From the NCBI GenBank assembly GCA_021397845.1, contig CM038046.1, positions 59,538,021 through 59,602,020 on the forward strand: DNA of 64,000 bases. The letters are read 5' to 3'. This DNA comes from Areca catechu. Lineage: Eukaryota > Streptophyta > Magnoliopsida > Arecales > Arecaceae. Shown piece by piece: positions 32,641 through 44,821 of the stretch. Each line of letters starts with the position of its first letter. Position 1 is the stretch's first letter. The notes beneath the pieces were generated by a model. It saw only the letters and a list, made by a program, of their open reading frames with translations. It had not been told where the DNA came from and made no database searches. The position numbers and the translations under genes are program-made.

Positions 32641-33520
32641 CTGTCTAGGGTTTCTATTTGATTGCCTGTTTGAGTCCCTCTCTTTTACTTTGTCTGCTCG
32701 AAGTAGACTCCCCAAGATGTCCGGTCCTAGGAACGAAGCGAGGTGCAAACCTCCTCTTCCCATTCCACGGGGTGTTCCTAGGGCGTGTAGGGGATCCGTT
32801 GGGTTACAACTTCGTAGCAGAAATTGTAAACGGGGAAGTGCTCTATTTTCAACCCATAATTACCCTGTTGCAGGAATTATTTCTCACTACAAGTAACTCC
32901 AAATTCAGTGATTTTTATTTTGGTGAAACCAGTATAATTGAATCTAATTTTCGTAATTTTCTAATGATTTATTGGTTTCCATGCGATTTCTGAGAATTAA
33001 ATTACTGCAACTCTATTTTTGTGTTCTGCAATCCATTTATTTTTGAGTGTTCATCTCTTAATTCAACTTAAGGGCATTTGAGCATCTAAGATAAGGGGAG
33101 GAGTTGATAACCTCTCCTTAGCCCAAAACCACCACCCCTTCATTCGAACCTAAGCCTTTAATCTAAAATTGATTAGACCTAATTTGCCCTAGTGGGCTAG
33201 GGACATCAACAAGTCGGGTCAAGGCTAGTGTTGAGTCAGTTTGTCTGGTTACTCTGTGTGTGCTTTGTACTCAGTGTCTAGAATGGTGGTTCAGGGATTC
33301 CATCCCGAAGGGCTTGTGTGCTGGTCCACCTACCTGGCCAATCTCTGATTGGTGTCTAGGATTGGCATTCAGGACCTAACACTCCCCTTACACCTGCCTG
33401 GCTGAGTCCTGAGTTACTATAGGCTAGCTTGCCACTCTGATTGGGCATCTAGTTTGGGCTCTAGGTCTAGTTAGCCCGTAGTCGTTCAGTTGAGTCTCAT
33501 TTTGTGTGTTTGCTTGCATC
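32641..33520 (+). other. Element B leader
   Basis: Non-coding and closely similar to the leader of element A from just after the PBS to the gag ATG, including the conserved block at about 33060-33440. Small frames within it are not supported. Confidence 0.75.
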
Positions 33521-35179
33521 ATGTCTACCCGGAATGGAGTGCCCTGCCAACCTGGTCAAACCCAACCTGATTTAGAGGCCATGGTTAGAAATCTTACCGA
33601 AAGTATGACCAAATTGAGTCAGGACATGAATGAGGATTTTTCCCAGTTTAGGGATCGAGTCCAAGTACTTGAGAAACGTAGACTTCAAAATTGGACCCCT
33701 GATCCAAAATTTAATAGGCCCCAACCTCACCCATGCCAGGAACCTAGGAGGACCTTATATCGTGATCCCGAGCATAACCTTAGGAAGCCTAACCATGATA
33801 TCTATAGTGTGGATCGTGTCTATGAGAGGTCCTTACAATATTCTAGACCAGTCACTCAACAACCCAAGTCTTCTAGATCAAACCATTTAGATCCACACCC
33901 ATGCCCAAGTAAGGTCTCTACTAGCTTGAAACCCAGTGTGACCCAGGTTCCTATATGTCAAGAATGTTTGTTTTGTGGAGAAAGAGGCCATAAATCTAGT
34001 CAGTGCCCATGCATAGGACTGGCTTTTGCACAGCTAAGTGGTAAGAATCCTAAGGATGACATTAATGAGGGAGAACCCAAGCCTACCAATGTGGAAGAAT
34101 GGTTAGGTATGACAAGCCTAGAATCAGTTGACCCGATTACCACTGACCCGAAACCCATTGAAGATGGCATCGAGGAAGTATATGATGCTGGCTTGAGTCT
34201 AGTTGATGAATGTGAGGGGGAAGAACTTGAAGAATGTGACATTGATACTATTGGTTCCTTACCTGAGGAGACCTTGGAAAGCAACCAACTGATAGGACCT
34301 AGTTCAGAAATTCAAGAGATTTGTGAGAACCAGGTTCCTTTAGTCAAATACCCCCAGGAAGAACTCATAGTGTTAGCCCGAGTTATTAGTTCGTACCCTC
34401 TAATGACAGTCATTCCCCAAGTACCAATTGAAGATCTTTGTACTGAACTGTTTAAGTTTGCCCACCCTATGGTAGATCCTCTCCTTAGGATGACTGAATC
34501 AAGCCTCTTACAATTGGACCTTGTCCCATGCCCAGCCACTAAGGTCTCTCCCGTAATCTCGGTTGAACATCCTTGTCTTGAGCGGATTGATTCACCCAGT
34601 CCTGTAGAAGTCCTCCTTATGGCCCCAGACCCCTTCCTTCTCATGACTAACCTACCCTTCTATAGAGTATAGCTTTCTGCACCCATAGGTCAAATTTCAA
34701 GTCTTGAGGTCATCATCCATAGGCCCTTCCATGAATCATTCTCTAATCTAGTTCTTGAGAAAGTGGATCATTATTTGCTTAGAGAACAAACCTTAACTAT
34801 TGCAATCACATGTCCTAGGCTACTTCCTGAACCATCTCATGATCCATTCCTGGGAGTAGCAAACTTTTCCTTTCGTAAGGATGACCAGTTGACACTCATA
34901 GATCACCATTCAAACCTTCAGGTCACCACCTTTAGTCAACAGGTAATTCGAGACCCCACCTCATATCTCCTCCCTTTCTCTAGGACTTCCAATGCTTCTT
35001 ACACCATCCAAGTATACTTTGTCGAAGTCTTTAGAGTGAACCACGTGTCAGAACCTATTAGGTTTGCCACCTACTTCTGGAAGACCTTATGGCACCTACT
35101 AGGCACCCATGATAAGTTTTCATGCTCTGCATGCCATCCTCCGACCCAAGGTCAAACCAAGAGAGCCATAGTTTGTTAG
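33521..35179 (+). pseudogene. Element B Gag-like ORF with one CCHC knuckle and a novel C-terminal part
   Basis: Start chosen at 33521 (MSTRNGVPCQPGQTQ), which matches A's Gag start. One frame runs to 35179 with a single TAG at 34670-34672. Residues 1-55 match A's coiled-coil-like N-terminus (DRVQVLEK), then a Pro/Arg linker (QEPRRTLYRDPEHN). The capsid core is missing. One zinc knuckle, CLFCGERGHKSSQC, is followed by an acidic segment (VYDAGLSLVDECEGEE). About 300 residues of unrecognised sequence follow, ending in an integrase scrap (RFATYFWKTLWHLLGT). Without the stop this would be a polyprotein of about 550 residues. Confidence 0.8.
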
Positions 35180-35284
35180 GTTTAGACCTAGGGTTCCTTT
35201 GAAAAAAGTCCATTCTTTAGGAATGCATCGACAGTCGAGTTTAGGACATTGTCTCAGATTTTGGTTGAGTGAGAATACCAGGAA

Positions 35285-36124
35285 TTGGGATCTGTATTTT
35301 TGTCCAGGGCTGAAATTGCATTCAATGTTTTGATCAATAGGTCTACGGGTAAGAGTCCATTTGAAATTGTGCATGGTTACAAACCTCACACACCTCTTGA
35401 CCTAGCTCCTTTACCAGTCCACACACGAGTCTCCGAGTCTGCCGAAGTTTTTTGCACAGTATATAAAAGACTTTCATAAAGAAATTCAAGCCAAAATAAA
35501 TTTAAGTAATAAAACTTATAAGAAGTTGGCTGATTCTCAAAGGCGAGTCAAAACTTTTGATGAAGGAGACTATGTAATGATTAGGTTAAGGCCTGAACGG
35601 TTTCCTCCTGGAACCGTTAGAAAGTTACATGCTAGAGGAGCTGGACCATTTAGAGTAGTGAAGAGAGTAGGATCCAATGCCTATGTGCTCGAGTTGCCTC
35701 CAGAACTAGGCATTAGCCCCACTTTCAACATTACAGACCTAGTAGAGTATAGAGAGCCAGCTATGACTCCCAGTGAGGCTTTGAACCTAATCCTGCTCTT
35801 GAGAGTGAACCCAACCCTGTGTGTCCACCAACAAACTGGCCTGTGAGGAAAGAGCAGATTGAAAAGATCCTGGATGATCAGGTTATCTCTACTCGTAATC
35901 GAGGATACCAAAGATACCTGGTCCGCTGGCTAGGAAGGCCAGATTCTGATGACTCTTGGATCTCCCGAGAAGAGTTACAAGAGCTGGACCCAGACCTCTT
36001 GGAGAGATACCAGAGCCAACTTGATCCATACTCGACAGGGTCGAGTTCCTCCCACCCTGGGAGAATTGGTGCGGGCACCAGACTCAGAAGAAAACTTCAG
36101 AGCTCCATCTGGATCTCTGATTAA
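35285..36124 (+). pseudogene. Element B integrase tail: GPY/F module and chromodomain
   Basis: Three overlapping frames (35285-35479, 35526-35846, 35819-36124) together match A's integrase C-terminal third: STGKSPFEIVHGYKPHTPLD, GAGPFRVVKRVGSNAYVLEL, then chromodomain residues YQRYLVRWLGRPDSDDSW and LDPDLLERY. No DDE residues remain. Two small indels break the frame. The last frame again runs across the PPT into the LTR, as in A. Confidence 0.9.
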
Positions 36125-37665
36125 CCTTGCCCGAAGAATTAGGGTTTTTGGGTTTTAATAAGAGTTGACTAGATCAACTTAATTTAGCTTGAGTCTACAT
36201 TACCTACATTTTATTTTGTTGAGTCATGTTGACTCAGTAGTGGACTAGGGTTTCAAAATGGGATGTTACACTTTCTTCCAAGACCAGGCAAGTGGACACC
36301 ACACTCCCAGCCACACTCCCAGTCCAGGGGGCGCCATATCCACATCCAGCAGCTTTTGGTCCCCACTCCACAGATGGCAACCTCCTTCTCTCATGCGCCA
36401 GATAAGGAGAAGTCCACCAAGAGACCACCAATCAAGGGGGCGGCCAAGACTTTCCCAAGAATTCCAAAACAAAGAAGGGAAGAAATTCTCTTGGAAGAGA
36501 ACTTCAAGGGGGCGCCCACTACTTGCCAAAGACATCCAAACAAAGATGGGAAGGACCTTGACTTAGGGAGGAAGAAAAGGAGGAGTCCAAAAGAGTTGAT
36601 CCATGGAAGGGAAGAAATTTTTCTTGAAGATCCAAGCAAGGTGGCGCCATCTACCTGCCTTTTATAACCCAAATCCAATTTTTTTTGTACCTTGGCCGAC
36701 CATATATGTATGATTTACCCTAATTTGTAGATCCCCTCCTTTTAGTCCCGTATGGGAAGATGTGAAACCCTCCTCCCTTGTAAAGCCTTATAAATTAAAC
36801 CCCTCTTGTAAGTTTAAAAAAATAGATGAATGAAAGAAATTTTTTTATGAGCAAACTTGTGTTTTCTCTTTTCCGCACTTGCTTCCAGGTGTTGAGCTCC
36901 GTGAGGGAGTAAATCCGGGTTCCCCTGGAACCTTGAGGAGGTGAGAGATCTCCAAAACCCAAAACCCTAGGTTTGCCACTCCACTCCCAAACCCTAGCCG
37001 CCTTCACCCTTCTCTTTCCACCAAGCCCTAGTCTATTTCCCTTCTCACGGCCACCATCTCCAAGTCCAGGCCGACCACCAGCATCCAGCCCAGTCCAGAT
37101 ACTGCAGATCTACAACAATTCTAAGAGGAAGTCAGATCGGCCTCCAGGAGAATTCGATTTCAGCAACTTCAGCTTTCAAGTTCTTCAACCTGGTAAAATC
37201 TTTTCTTGAGTTTCTGAATTCTATCATTTGTTCCGCTTCTTTCCCAGATCTTGAGTCCAGGAGAAGCCGACCAAACCACGAGACCAGTATTGGAGGATCC
37301 ATTGCGAAGATAGCCGACTCCGAGGATTTCACAATCTGCTCGAGAGAGTTCTTCCACCAAATCCTGAGAAGATCACTGTCTGGTTAGTAAACCATCTCTT
37401 CTCTCTATTTCTGTTCTGTTGAAAGTTCAGAGCGAAACCCTAGGTCTGGGAGTTTCTCAACCCCCAGCGATCCGTTACTTCTGAACTACTCTGATAATTT
37501 GGTTCCTTCTAAACTGTGCTTTCAATCTTTACTTAGTTTCCTTCAACATAGTTTAGCTTTACTTTGAGTCAAAGCCAATTTCTGAAATATATATATATAT
37601 AAAAAAAAAAGAATTAATCTTAATTTTACTTCCGCATACGCTTCTTTGTTCTTTGTTCTGCATCA
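36067..37665 (+). repeat. Element B 3' LTR
   Basis: 1599 bp, nearly identical by eye to 30994-32592. Preceded by the same GGGAGAAT purine tract as A and followed by the TSD GAATG (37666-37670). Confidence 0.92.
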
Positions 37666-39195
37666 GAATGAATGAATGATCTCTCAAAATGAAAGATCTC
37701 ACTCAGCCTTTCAAAAAGAAGAACAATGCCCGGTTTAAACTTGCTATTCCTCTTTTTTTTTTTTTTTTTGCTGAAACAGGGGATAGCTGTTTATAAAGAC
37801 ATTAGGGAAAAGGGAAGGCAGGGAGGCCAGGAAATCAAGAGGCAGTGGCTGCTGTTCTCCCAATTAAATAGCCATTATACAAGGTTTAAAACAGCGGGTG
37901 GGGGAGAGGAAGAGACGCCAAGCGATGTATGGTTCGTTCGGTCGTTTTGGTTTCCAGGCGCTTGGATTTCTACGTGTAAACCGGTTACATGGTAGAAAAG
38001 CAAATGCTGGTTCAATTAACCAGTCCAAATCCATTTAAACCAAGTGATGGTTCAATCCAATTGAACTGGTTCAAACCTAATAAAATTGGTTCACAACCAA
38101 TTGAAGGCCGAAACGAACTCCGAATCAGTTCAAAACTAATTCAGAAAAAAACTGGTGCAGTCCTGGTCAGCCCGGAACAATTTCTGGTTGACACAGACAA
38201 GGGTAAGACAGAGAAAAGAGTGCTCAAAAAATACCTTGACCATAAAACCGAGACGATTCTTAATCGTAATCGGTATCCGGATCAGAGAGTAATCCTTTGT
38301 GGCGTGTGACCTCATAGGTTCGAACCTAAACGGTAACACTAGAACAATTCTAGTACCAGCACAGGAAACCATCTAGCAATGGATCCTGCCGTCCGGATAG
38401 GTTGAAGATGCGGGAGCAAACTATCGAACCTCTGGCATATGGTTACCGTATAATTCTTCCCTTTGACCTCTAATGCTCAGTACGATTGAGATTGGGCTGC
38501 CAACCCAGACTGAGTCAGTCGACTATGAGTCTCAACCTCGCAAGCCCAGTGACTCCTCACTAGGACTAACCCGGCTGAGGATTTGCTAAATTGAGATACT
38601 GCGAGACATTCAATCCAAACTGTTTGGACAGGTCAATTCCATCTTGGTCCATCACTGCTCCACAAGCACTTGCCGTTACCCAGAAACCTTCCATCACCGG
38701 ATTAGAAATCCGGGTTGTCCAGCACCAAAGCACAGGGAGTTGCTTGCAAGCTACCATGATGACCTCAGGTCAGAGGAACACATATACCCATATCCAATCG
38801 TGAGTATTCTTTTGGCAGAAAGGGGCTGCACGGAGTCACGTTCAATGAGATATCACATTTCCCACTTGTAGATCACATCAGTGTCACCACACTCATTTGG
38901 TCAAGAGGACAACCAAACGATGTGAACTACAACAACCTATACTTGATATATTGCCATCCAGTACAATATATCCTTTGGTTGTGAAATGGGTTTAAGGACC
39001 ACTCCATACATCCTCTCTGTATCGAAGTCAGTGTAGTCCGAAGGACTTCATCACATGGAAAGAGTTCATTTCAGGGAAATTCAATATGCGATGAGCTGCC
39101 AAAAAAAAATATTTTATTAATTCATAGAAAGAGTACAATACTGAGCTCAACCACCTACAACCCTGGCGATTGGCTTTGGGACACAATTCTCAACA
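37666..39195 (-). repeat. Shared D/E LTR, right part
   Basis: Continuation of the LTR begun at 30188, after the GAATG duplication. Matches about 15681-17225. The TATA box on the minus strand (CTTTATAAACAG) lies near 37789-37801. It ends CTCAACA at 39195 next to the purine tract of E, so this LTR serves both as the 5' LTR of D and the 3' LTR of E. Confidence 0.88.
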
Positions 39196-41167
39196 ACTCC
39201 CACTTGTACTAAAGCCAATCAGAAGAGTATCTAATATCCATTTCCCATTTACAATAGTCGAACTCTTTTATTCCAAGGGCTTTAGTGAAGGGGTCGGCCA
39301 GATTTTCTTTTGCATCGATCTTCAGAAGATTGATGTCACCTCGTTCCACTATTTCTCGTACGAGGTGGTAGCGCCGCAGTATGTGATTGGTGCGGTGATG
39401 AGCTTTAGGCTCCTTTGCTTGAGCAATGGCTCCAGTGCTGTCACAATACACTGGAAAAGGACCATCTAGGGAAGGTGCCACCCCTAGCTCTCCAAGGAAC
39501 TTCCACAACCATACAGCTTCCTTTGCTGCATCTGGTGCTGCAATATATTCTGCTTCGCATACCGAGTCTGCAACAGTTGCCTGCTTGGAACTTTTCCAGC
39601 AGATTGCTCCTCCATTCAGGGTAAATACAAACCCTGACACACTCTTTCTATCATCTCTATCCGACTGGAAACTAGAGTCAGAGTACCCCACAATTCTCAA
39701 GTCAGGTTCTCCATAAATCAGCCATTGATCTTAGTATTTTTCAAATTCTTAAGGATGGACTTAACCACCTTCCAATGCACCTCACATGGGTCAGACTGGT
39801 ATCTGCTCACTACTCCTAGTGAGTATGCCATGTCTAGTCTAGTACAAGTCATAGCATACATGATAGAGCCTACTGCAGAAGCATAAGGAACTCTACTCAT
39901 GTGTTCTCTTTCCTCAGGAGTTGTCGCACAATCCTTCTTGGAAAGAGTAATTCCAGAACCTATCGGGAGATAGCATTTCTTGGAATTTTCCATGCTGAAC
40001 CGTTTCAACACGGTATCAATGTACGTAGCTGGGACAGTACCAAAAGCTTCTTAGATCTATCTCTATAGATCTTCATATCTAGTACGTAAGAAGCTTCACC
40101 CAAGTCCTTCATAGAGAACTGAGATGATAACTAGACCTTTATTCCTTGTAATGCTGCGACATCATTCCCGATTAAGAGAATGTCGTTAACATACAGTACA
40201 AGGAATACAGTCACAGAACCATTAACCCATTTATAGATGCATGGTTCTTCTCCATTCCTAACGAAGCCATACGATTTGATACACCTATCAAACCGTAAGT
40301 TCCAACTTTGAGAAGCTTGCTTAAGTCCATAAATGGATCTCTGCAACTTGCATACTTTTGATTCATCTATGGATGTAAACCCTTCAGGCTGTATCATATA
40401 CACCTCCTCTTCCAGCTCCCCGTTTAGGAAAGCGGTTCGAACATCCATCTGCCAGATCTCGTAATCAAAATATGCTTCCAAAGCAAGCATGATCCGAATG
40501 GACTTGAGCATTGCCACAGGGGAGAAAGTCTCGTCATAATCGATACCATATCGCTGACGATACCCCTTGGCAACCAGACGGGCTTTATAGGTCTCTACCT
40601 TCCCATCTGCACCCCTTTTCCTCTTGAAGATCCATTTACACCCGATGGGTTTTATTCCTTCAGGCGGATCAACCAATGTCCAAACATTGTTGATTTCCAT
40701 GGACTCCATTTCGGATCGCATGGCTCCAAGCCATGCCTCAGACGCTGATCTCTGAAGTGCATCCATATAGGTGATCGGATCCTCATTGTTCTCATCGAGC
40801 TCAATGGGATCGCCGTCCCGGACCATGAAACCGTAGTATCTGTCTGGCTGACTCGGTATTCTACCAGATCGCCTAATGTGTTCTGGGTGTGATTCAATTA
40901 CAGCCGGTTCTATGATGTCCTTAGAGTTTGCAGGTTCTTCTATTGGCTAAACTTCATCAAGTTCAATCTTAGAGACTATAGTTCCTTCTTCGAGGAATTC
41001 TTTTTTCAAAAAGATAGCTCTAAGAGCAACGAACACCTTTTGTTTATTCTCCAAATAGATAAAATACCCTTTGTTTTCCTTAGGATAACCAATGAAACAA
41101 CACTGATCAAACCTTGGACCATGTTTGTCTGAGTCTAAACGCTTTACGTAAGCTGGACAACCCCAGA
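39196..41167 (-). pseudogene. pol: Element E: truncated second Angela-like copy (integrase tail, RT, RNase H)
   Basis: Minus-strand pol highly similar to D's. RNase H is at 39209-39700 (GYSDSSFQSDRDDRKSVSG). A frameshift follows near 39720. RT is at 40131-40826 (WQMDVRTAFLNGELEEEVYM) and the integrase tail runs to about 41167. The RT site reads YVND at 40182-40193. The sequence stops matching D abruptly at CCCCAGACC and joins element F, so the rest of E and its 5' LTR are deleted. Confidence 0.87.
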
Positions 41168-42407
41168 CCTTTGGTTCCTATGATGAGATGGTCTGATGGT
41201 CTTTCAACTAAAGTCCATACACTATTTCTTTGAAACTGATTTAGTTCTTCATGCATGGACATCATTTAATTTGGGTCAGATTCAGCCTCTTCTAAGCTTT
41301 GAGGTTCTATTTGTGACACAAAGGCTAGGTAATCATGTGCATCTCTGTATGATGACCTTGTCCTAACATCTTGTGATGGATCATCAATAATCAAATCTTT
41401 AGGATGAGAAGTTATGTACCTCCATTTCCTTGGTAGATCAGCATGATCTTTACTTACCGTTTCTTCTCTTTCTTGAGTTGGTCTTTTTTGTATGCTCATG
41501 TCTTCCATTTCTTTTTGAAGTATACCTGCATCATCATCTATGCACTCTTCTTTCTTAGAAGATGAGGGATTAGTTTAATCAAAAATGATGTGCATTGATT
41601 TTCTACAGTTAGAGTTCTTTTATTAAATACTCTATATGCTTTGCTATGTAATGAATAACCAAAAAAAATTGATTCATCAGATTTGGCATCAAATTTTCCT
41701 AGATTATCCTTACCATTATTTAGCATAAAGCATTTGCAACCAAATACATGAAAGTAATTGATATTAGGTTTCTTTTCATTCCAAAGCTCATAATGGATTT
41801 TCTTTAAAATTGGGCGAATTAAAACATGATTTAAAATATAGCAAGCAGTGTTCACTGCTTCTATCCAAAAGTACCTTGGAAGATTGCCTTCACATAACAT
41901 TGTTCGGGCCATCTCTTTTAAAGTCCTATTTTTCATCTCTACAACACCATTTTGTTATGGTATTCTATGAGCGGAGAAGTTATGATCAATATCATTTTCT
42001 GTGCAATAATCATCGAAAATTTGATTTTCAAATTCTGTGCCGTGATCACTCCTAATTGAGACTATTGAAAGATTTTTTCAATTTAAAACTTTTTCGTAAA
42101 ATTTTTGAAAGACTTTAAAAGTTTCATCTTTATGAGCGATAAACAAAATATAAGTAAATCTAAAGAAATCATCTTCTATCACAAGAAAATATTTCATACC
42201 ACCTAAGATTGTGGTCCTAGCTGGTCCAAATAAGTGCATATGAAGTAGCTCAAGGGGTCTAGTAGTTGAAATCATATTTTTAGATTTTAAACTCTCAATA
42301 GTTTGTTTACACATTTGGCATGCATTGCAAACATGATTAAGATCTACTTTAAACTTAGGCATGCCTCTAGCTAGATTCTTAGAAATTAACTTGGCAATAG
42401 TATGCAT
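41168..42407 (-). pseudogene. pol: Element F integrase and start of RT
   Basis: Minus strand. Integrase zinc segment and core: VCNACQMCKQTIESLKSKN, FLVIEDDFFRFTYILFIAHK (42078-42407), then NRTLKEMARTMLCEGNLPRY and FFGYSLHSKAYRVFN (41538-41936). An Asp/Glu-rich linker (41266-41508) leads to the first RT block near 41170-41260 (WTLVERPSDHLIIGTK). RT resumes at 14871 with about 100 bp missing. Stops and frameshifts separate the pieces. The segments match SIRE/Tork-type copia integrase. Confidence 0.82.
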
Positions 42408-42883
42408 GCTAGCATAACCTAATCATCTATGCCAAAGTAAACAGGACTCCTTGGTCTTAGCATTCATTGCTACTAGATTGGAACTGCTAGACATAGCTAG
42501 ATCATTAAGATTTACTACATAAATATTTCCAAGTGTATGTCCAATGAATTTGTTGCCAGAATCAAAAGAGTTTATTACAATACACATAGATGATTCAAAG
42601 ACAACCTTGAAGCCTTTATCACATAATTGACTAATGCTTAACAAATTATGCTTCAATTTGTCTACTAGCAATACATTTTCAATAAAAGTACAGGGGGTCA
42701 ATTTGATCTTACCAATATCGATTATTTTTCCTTTGCCATTATCTCCAAAGGTTACTAAACCTCTTTCTTTCATCTCTAGGATGATAAATTAATCCTTATC
42801 ACCCGTCATATGACTTGAACAGCCACTATTAAGATACCATCTTTTCTTCAATTTTTGAGCTGCAAGACATTCCTACAAAACAA
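42408..42883 (-). pseudogene. Element F protease and pre-integrase segment
   Basis: Minus strand. RWYLNSGCSSHMTGDK spans the protease site, with NSG at 42822-42830 where DSG is expected, so the catalytic Asp is lost. A stop follows, then 42423-42773 reads ERGLVTFGDNGKGKIIDIGK and HNLLSISQLCDKGFKVVFES, typical of the copia segment between protease and integrase, ending at LLWHR. Confidence 0.82.
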
Positions 42884-44610
42884 TCAAGAAGTTCTTTTAG
42901 GTACCCAGGCTAACTTGGGTCCTTGCAAGTCGGCAGAGGTGGTTTCTTTGGAAACCCAAATCTTTTTAATTCTATTTTTAGAATGTGCATTTTTCATTAA
43001 TGAATTACATTGAAAGAATTTATGTCCAATCCCATGACATGCATAACATAAAATTCTAGAATTCTGAAAAGATGTACGATTTGGAGTTCTAGATGTTGAT
43101 GTAGATGTAAAACTTTTTCTTATAAAATATTTTCTATTTAAATTTTTAGGCACATTTATTGTAGCTTTAGAAATGGATGCATAAGGATTAGATACAATAG
43201 CTTCTTGAGATATTGATTTTGGAACATAAGCTTTTGAAGGTATGAATTTAGTAGCTGAAATTTCATTTGAACTAGAAGAATTGAAACCAATTCCAGCTTT
43301 ATTTCTAAAATTTTTTTGTTCCTTTAAAATTAACTCAAGCTTATTTGAAGATAAATTAAGTTTTTCAACTAGTGGCTTGAGTTTTTCAACCTCCTTTTTC
43401 AAATCATTGTTTTCAGTAGTCAAAGCTTCGTTTTTCTCAATACATGCATTTTTTTCAGTTTCCAAAGCTTTTTTCTTTTCAGAAAAGGCATGTAAATCTC
43501 TTTGCAATAAATTATTCTTTTCTAAAATTTCTTCCTTCTCTTTTTGTAAAGAATCATTTGTAATCATTAGAGCTCTTATCTTTACTCCAGCCTTTTTATA
43601 TTCAGATAATAGATCATGAAAAACATAATTCAATTCTTTGAATGTAAATTCTATTTGAGGTTCGGGAGATGTTACCTCATCTTTGAGACCCATTAGGCAT
43701 AGATTTGTAGTCTTTGTGGTCTCTTCTTCTTCGGTTGAAGTCGACTCCTCGCTGTTGCTCCATGTGGCAAGCATTGTTTTCTTATTCTTTTTCTTAAACA
43801 TCTTTTTTAGTAAAGGACAATCTTGATGAAAGTGCCCAGGATTCTTGCATTCATAGCACGTGGGCATCTGTTCTCTTTCTTTTCTCTTTCTTTGTCCTTC
43901 TCCTTAGAGTGCTTACCTCGTTTATGAAATTTTTTATAGTATATTTTTTTCTTCTTTCCCATAAACCTTCTAAATCTCCTCATGACCATAGCAATATCTT
44001 CATCTTCCAAGTCGTCTTCAGAGGAGGAGCATTCATTTTTCGATTCCTCATCTTTCTTTGAATCTGATGCAGCTTTGAAGGTTATTGTTTTCTTCTTCTT
44101 CTGATCATCATCAGTCCTATGCTTCATGGCTAGCTCATGTGTGATGAGAGAACCCATTAGCTCATCTAGAGATAAAGTGTTTAGATCTTTCGCTTCCTGG
44201 ATAGCAATCACTTTGGGGTCCCACTTATCCAGAAGTGATCTGAGAATCTTCTGTACTAAGTCAGTATTTGAATAAACACTGCCAAGACTTTTCAAACCAT
44301 TAATAATATCTATAAAGCGAGAAAACATGATAAAGATAGAATCATTTTATTCCATTTTAAATAACTCATAGTTGTGTACCAGAAGATTAATTTTGGACGT
44401 CTTCAATTGGAAAGTTCGCTCATGGGTCACTTTGAGTTTATTCCAAATTTTCTTTGCTAAAGAACAAGTAGAAATTCGATTGAACTCGTTAGCATCCAAA
44501 GCACAGTATAATAAATTAATGGCTTTGGCGTTCAATTTCTCCATCTTCATGTCATGTTCATCCCAATCCTCTTCAAGCTTTGGGACATCTACGCCATCAA
44601 TTTTGATCAT
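42884..44610 (-). pseudogene. gag: Element F Gag with zinc knuckles and coiled coil
   Basis: Three minus-strand frames in order: 44347-44610 (NRISTCSLAKKIWNKLKVTH), 43807-44328 (LVQKILRSLLDKWDPKVIAI, then a very basic/acidic tail) and 42884-43867. The last has the knuckle CYECKNPGHFHQDC, about 100 residues of Lys/Glu-rich coiled coil, then a second knuckle CYACHGIGHKFFQC. This layout is usual for SIRE/Maximus-type Gag. Frameshifts lie near 44340 and 43870. Confidence 0.82.
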
Positions 44611-44807
44611 GGGTATATGTGGCCCTTTTAGAATGACCTTCCATAATTAAAAATCGATAGCTTGAATGTATATTTTCATTCTAGCTTTCTAGTAAGAATA
44701 ATTTGTTCCAGTGAAGAGTGGAGGTCTATTAGTAGATTGGCCTTTGGCCCAATATGTACTCATGGGATGAGCCATCAATCTTTATTCTAAAAGTATTTAG
44801 AAACACT

Positions 44808-44819
44808 GCTCTAATACCA
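44808..44819 (-). other. Element F primer binding site
   Basis: Plus-strand GCTCTAATACCA is the reverse complement of TGGTATTAGAGC, one mismatch from the initiator-Met tRNA site, two bases from the LTR end. Confidence 0.8.
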
Positions 44820-44821
44820 GT

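Larger units (their letters stand above)
30994..37665 (+). mobile_element. Element B: non-autonomous partner of element A
   Basis: 6672 bp with two 1599-bp LTRs very similar to each other and clearly related to those of A. TSD is GAATG (30989-30993 and 37666-37670). It shares A's PBS, leader and Gag N-terminus, and the integrase tail with GPY/F and chromodomain. It lacks the capsid core, protease, RT, RNase H and integrase catalytic residues. The close LTR match implies recent movement by proteins supplied in trans. Confidence 0.93.
14872..39195 (-). mobile_element. Element D: Angela/BARE-1-like Ty1/copia, with B, C and a solo LTR nested inside
   Basis: Minus-strand copia: 3' LTR 14872-17225, gag-pol, leader, PBS 30175-30186, then an LTR at 30188-39195 split by element B. 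Removing the nested insertions leaves about 5.5 kb of internal sequence and two approximately 2.35-kb LTRs. Long LTRs plus a 1.5-kb leader fit the BARE-1/Angela lineage, as does the Gag start (MSSNLSLRSLLDNEKL). Its left flank TGTAT (14867-14871) has no partner after the shared LTR, because the array continues into a second copy (E). The coding frame is continuous once insertions are removed, but has several stops. Confidence 0.85.
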
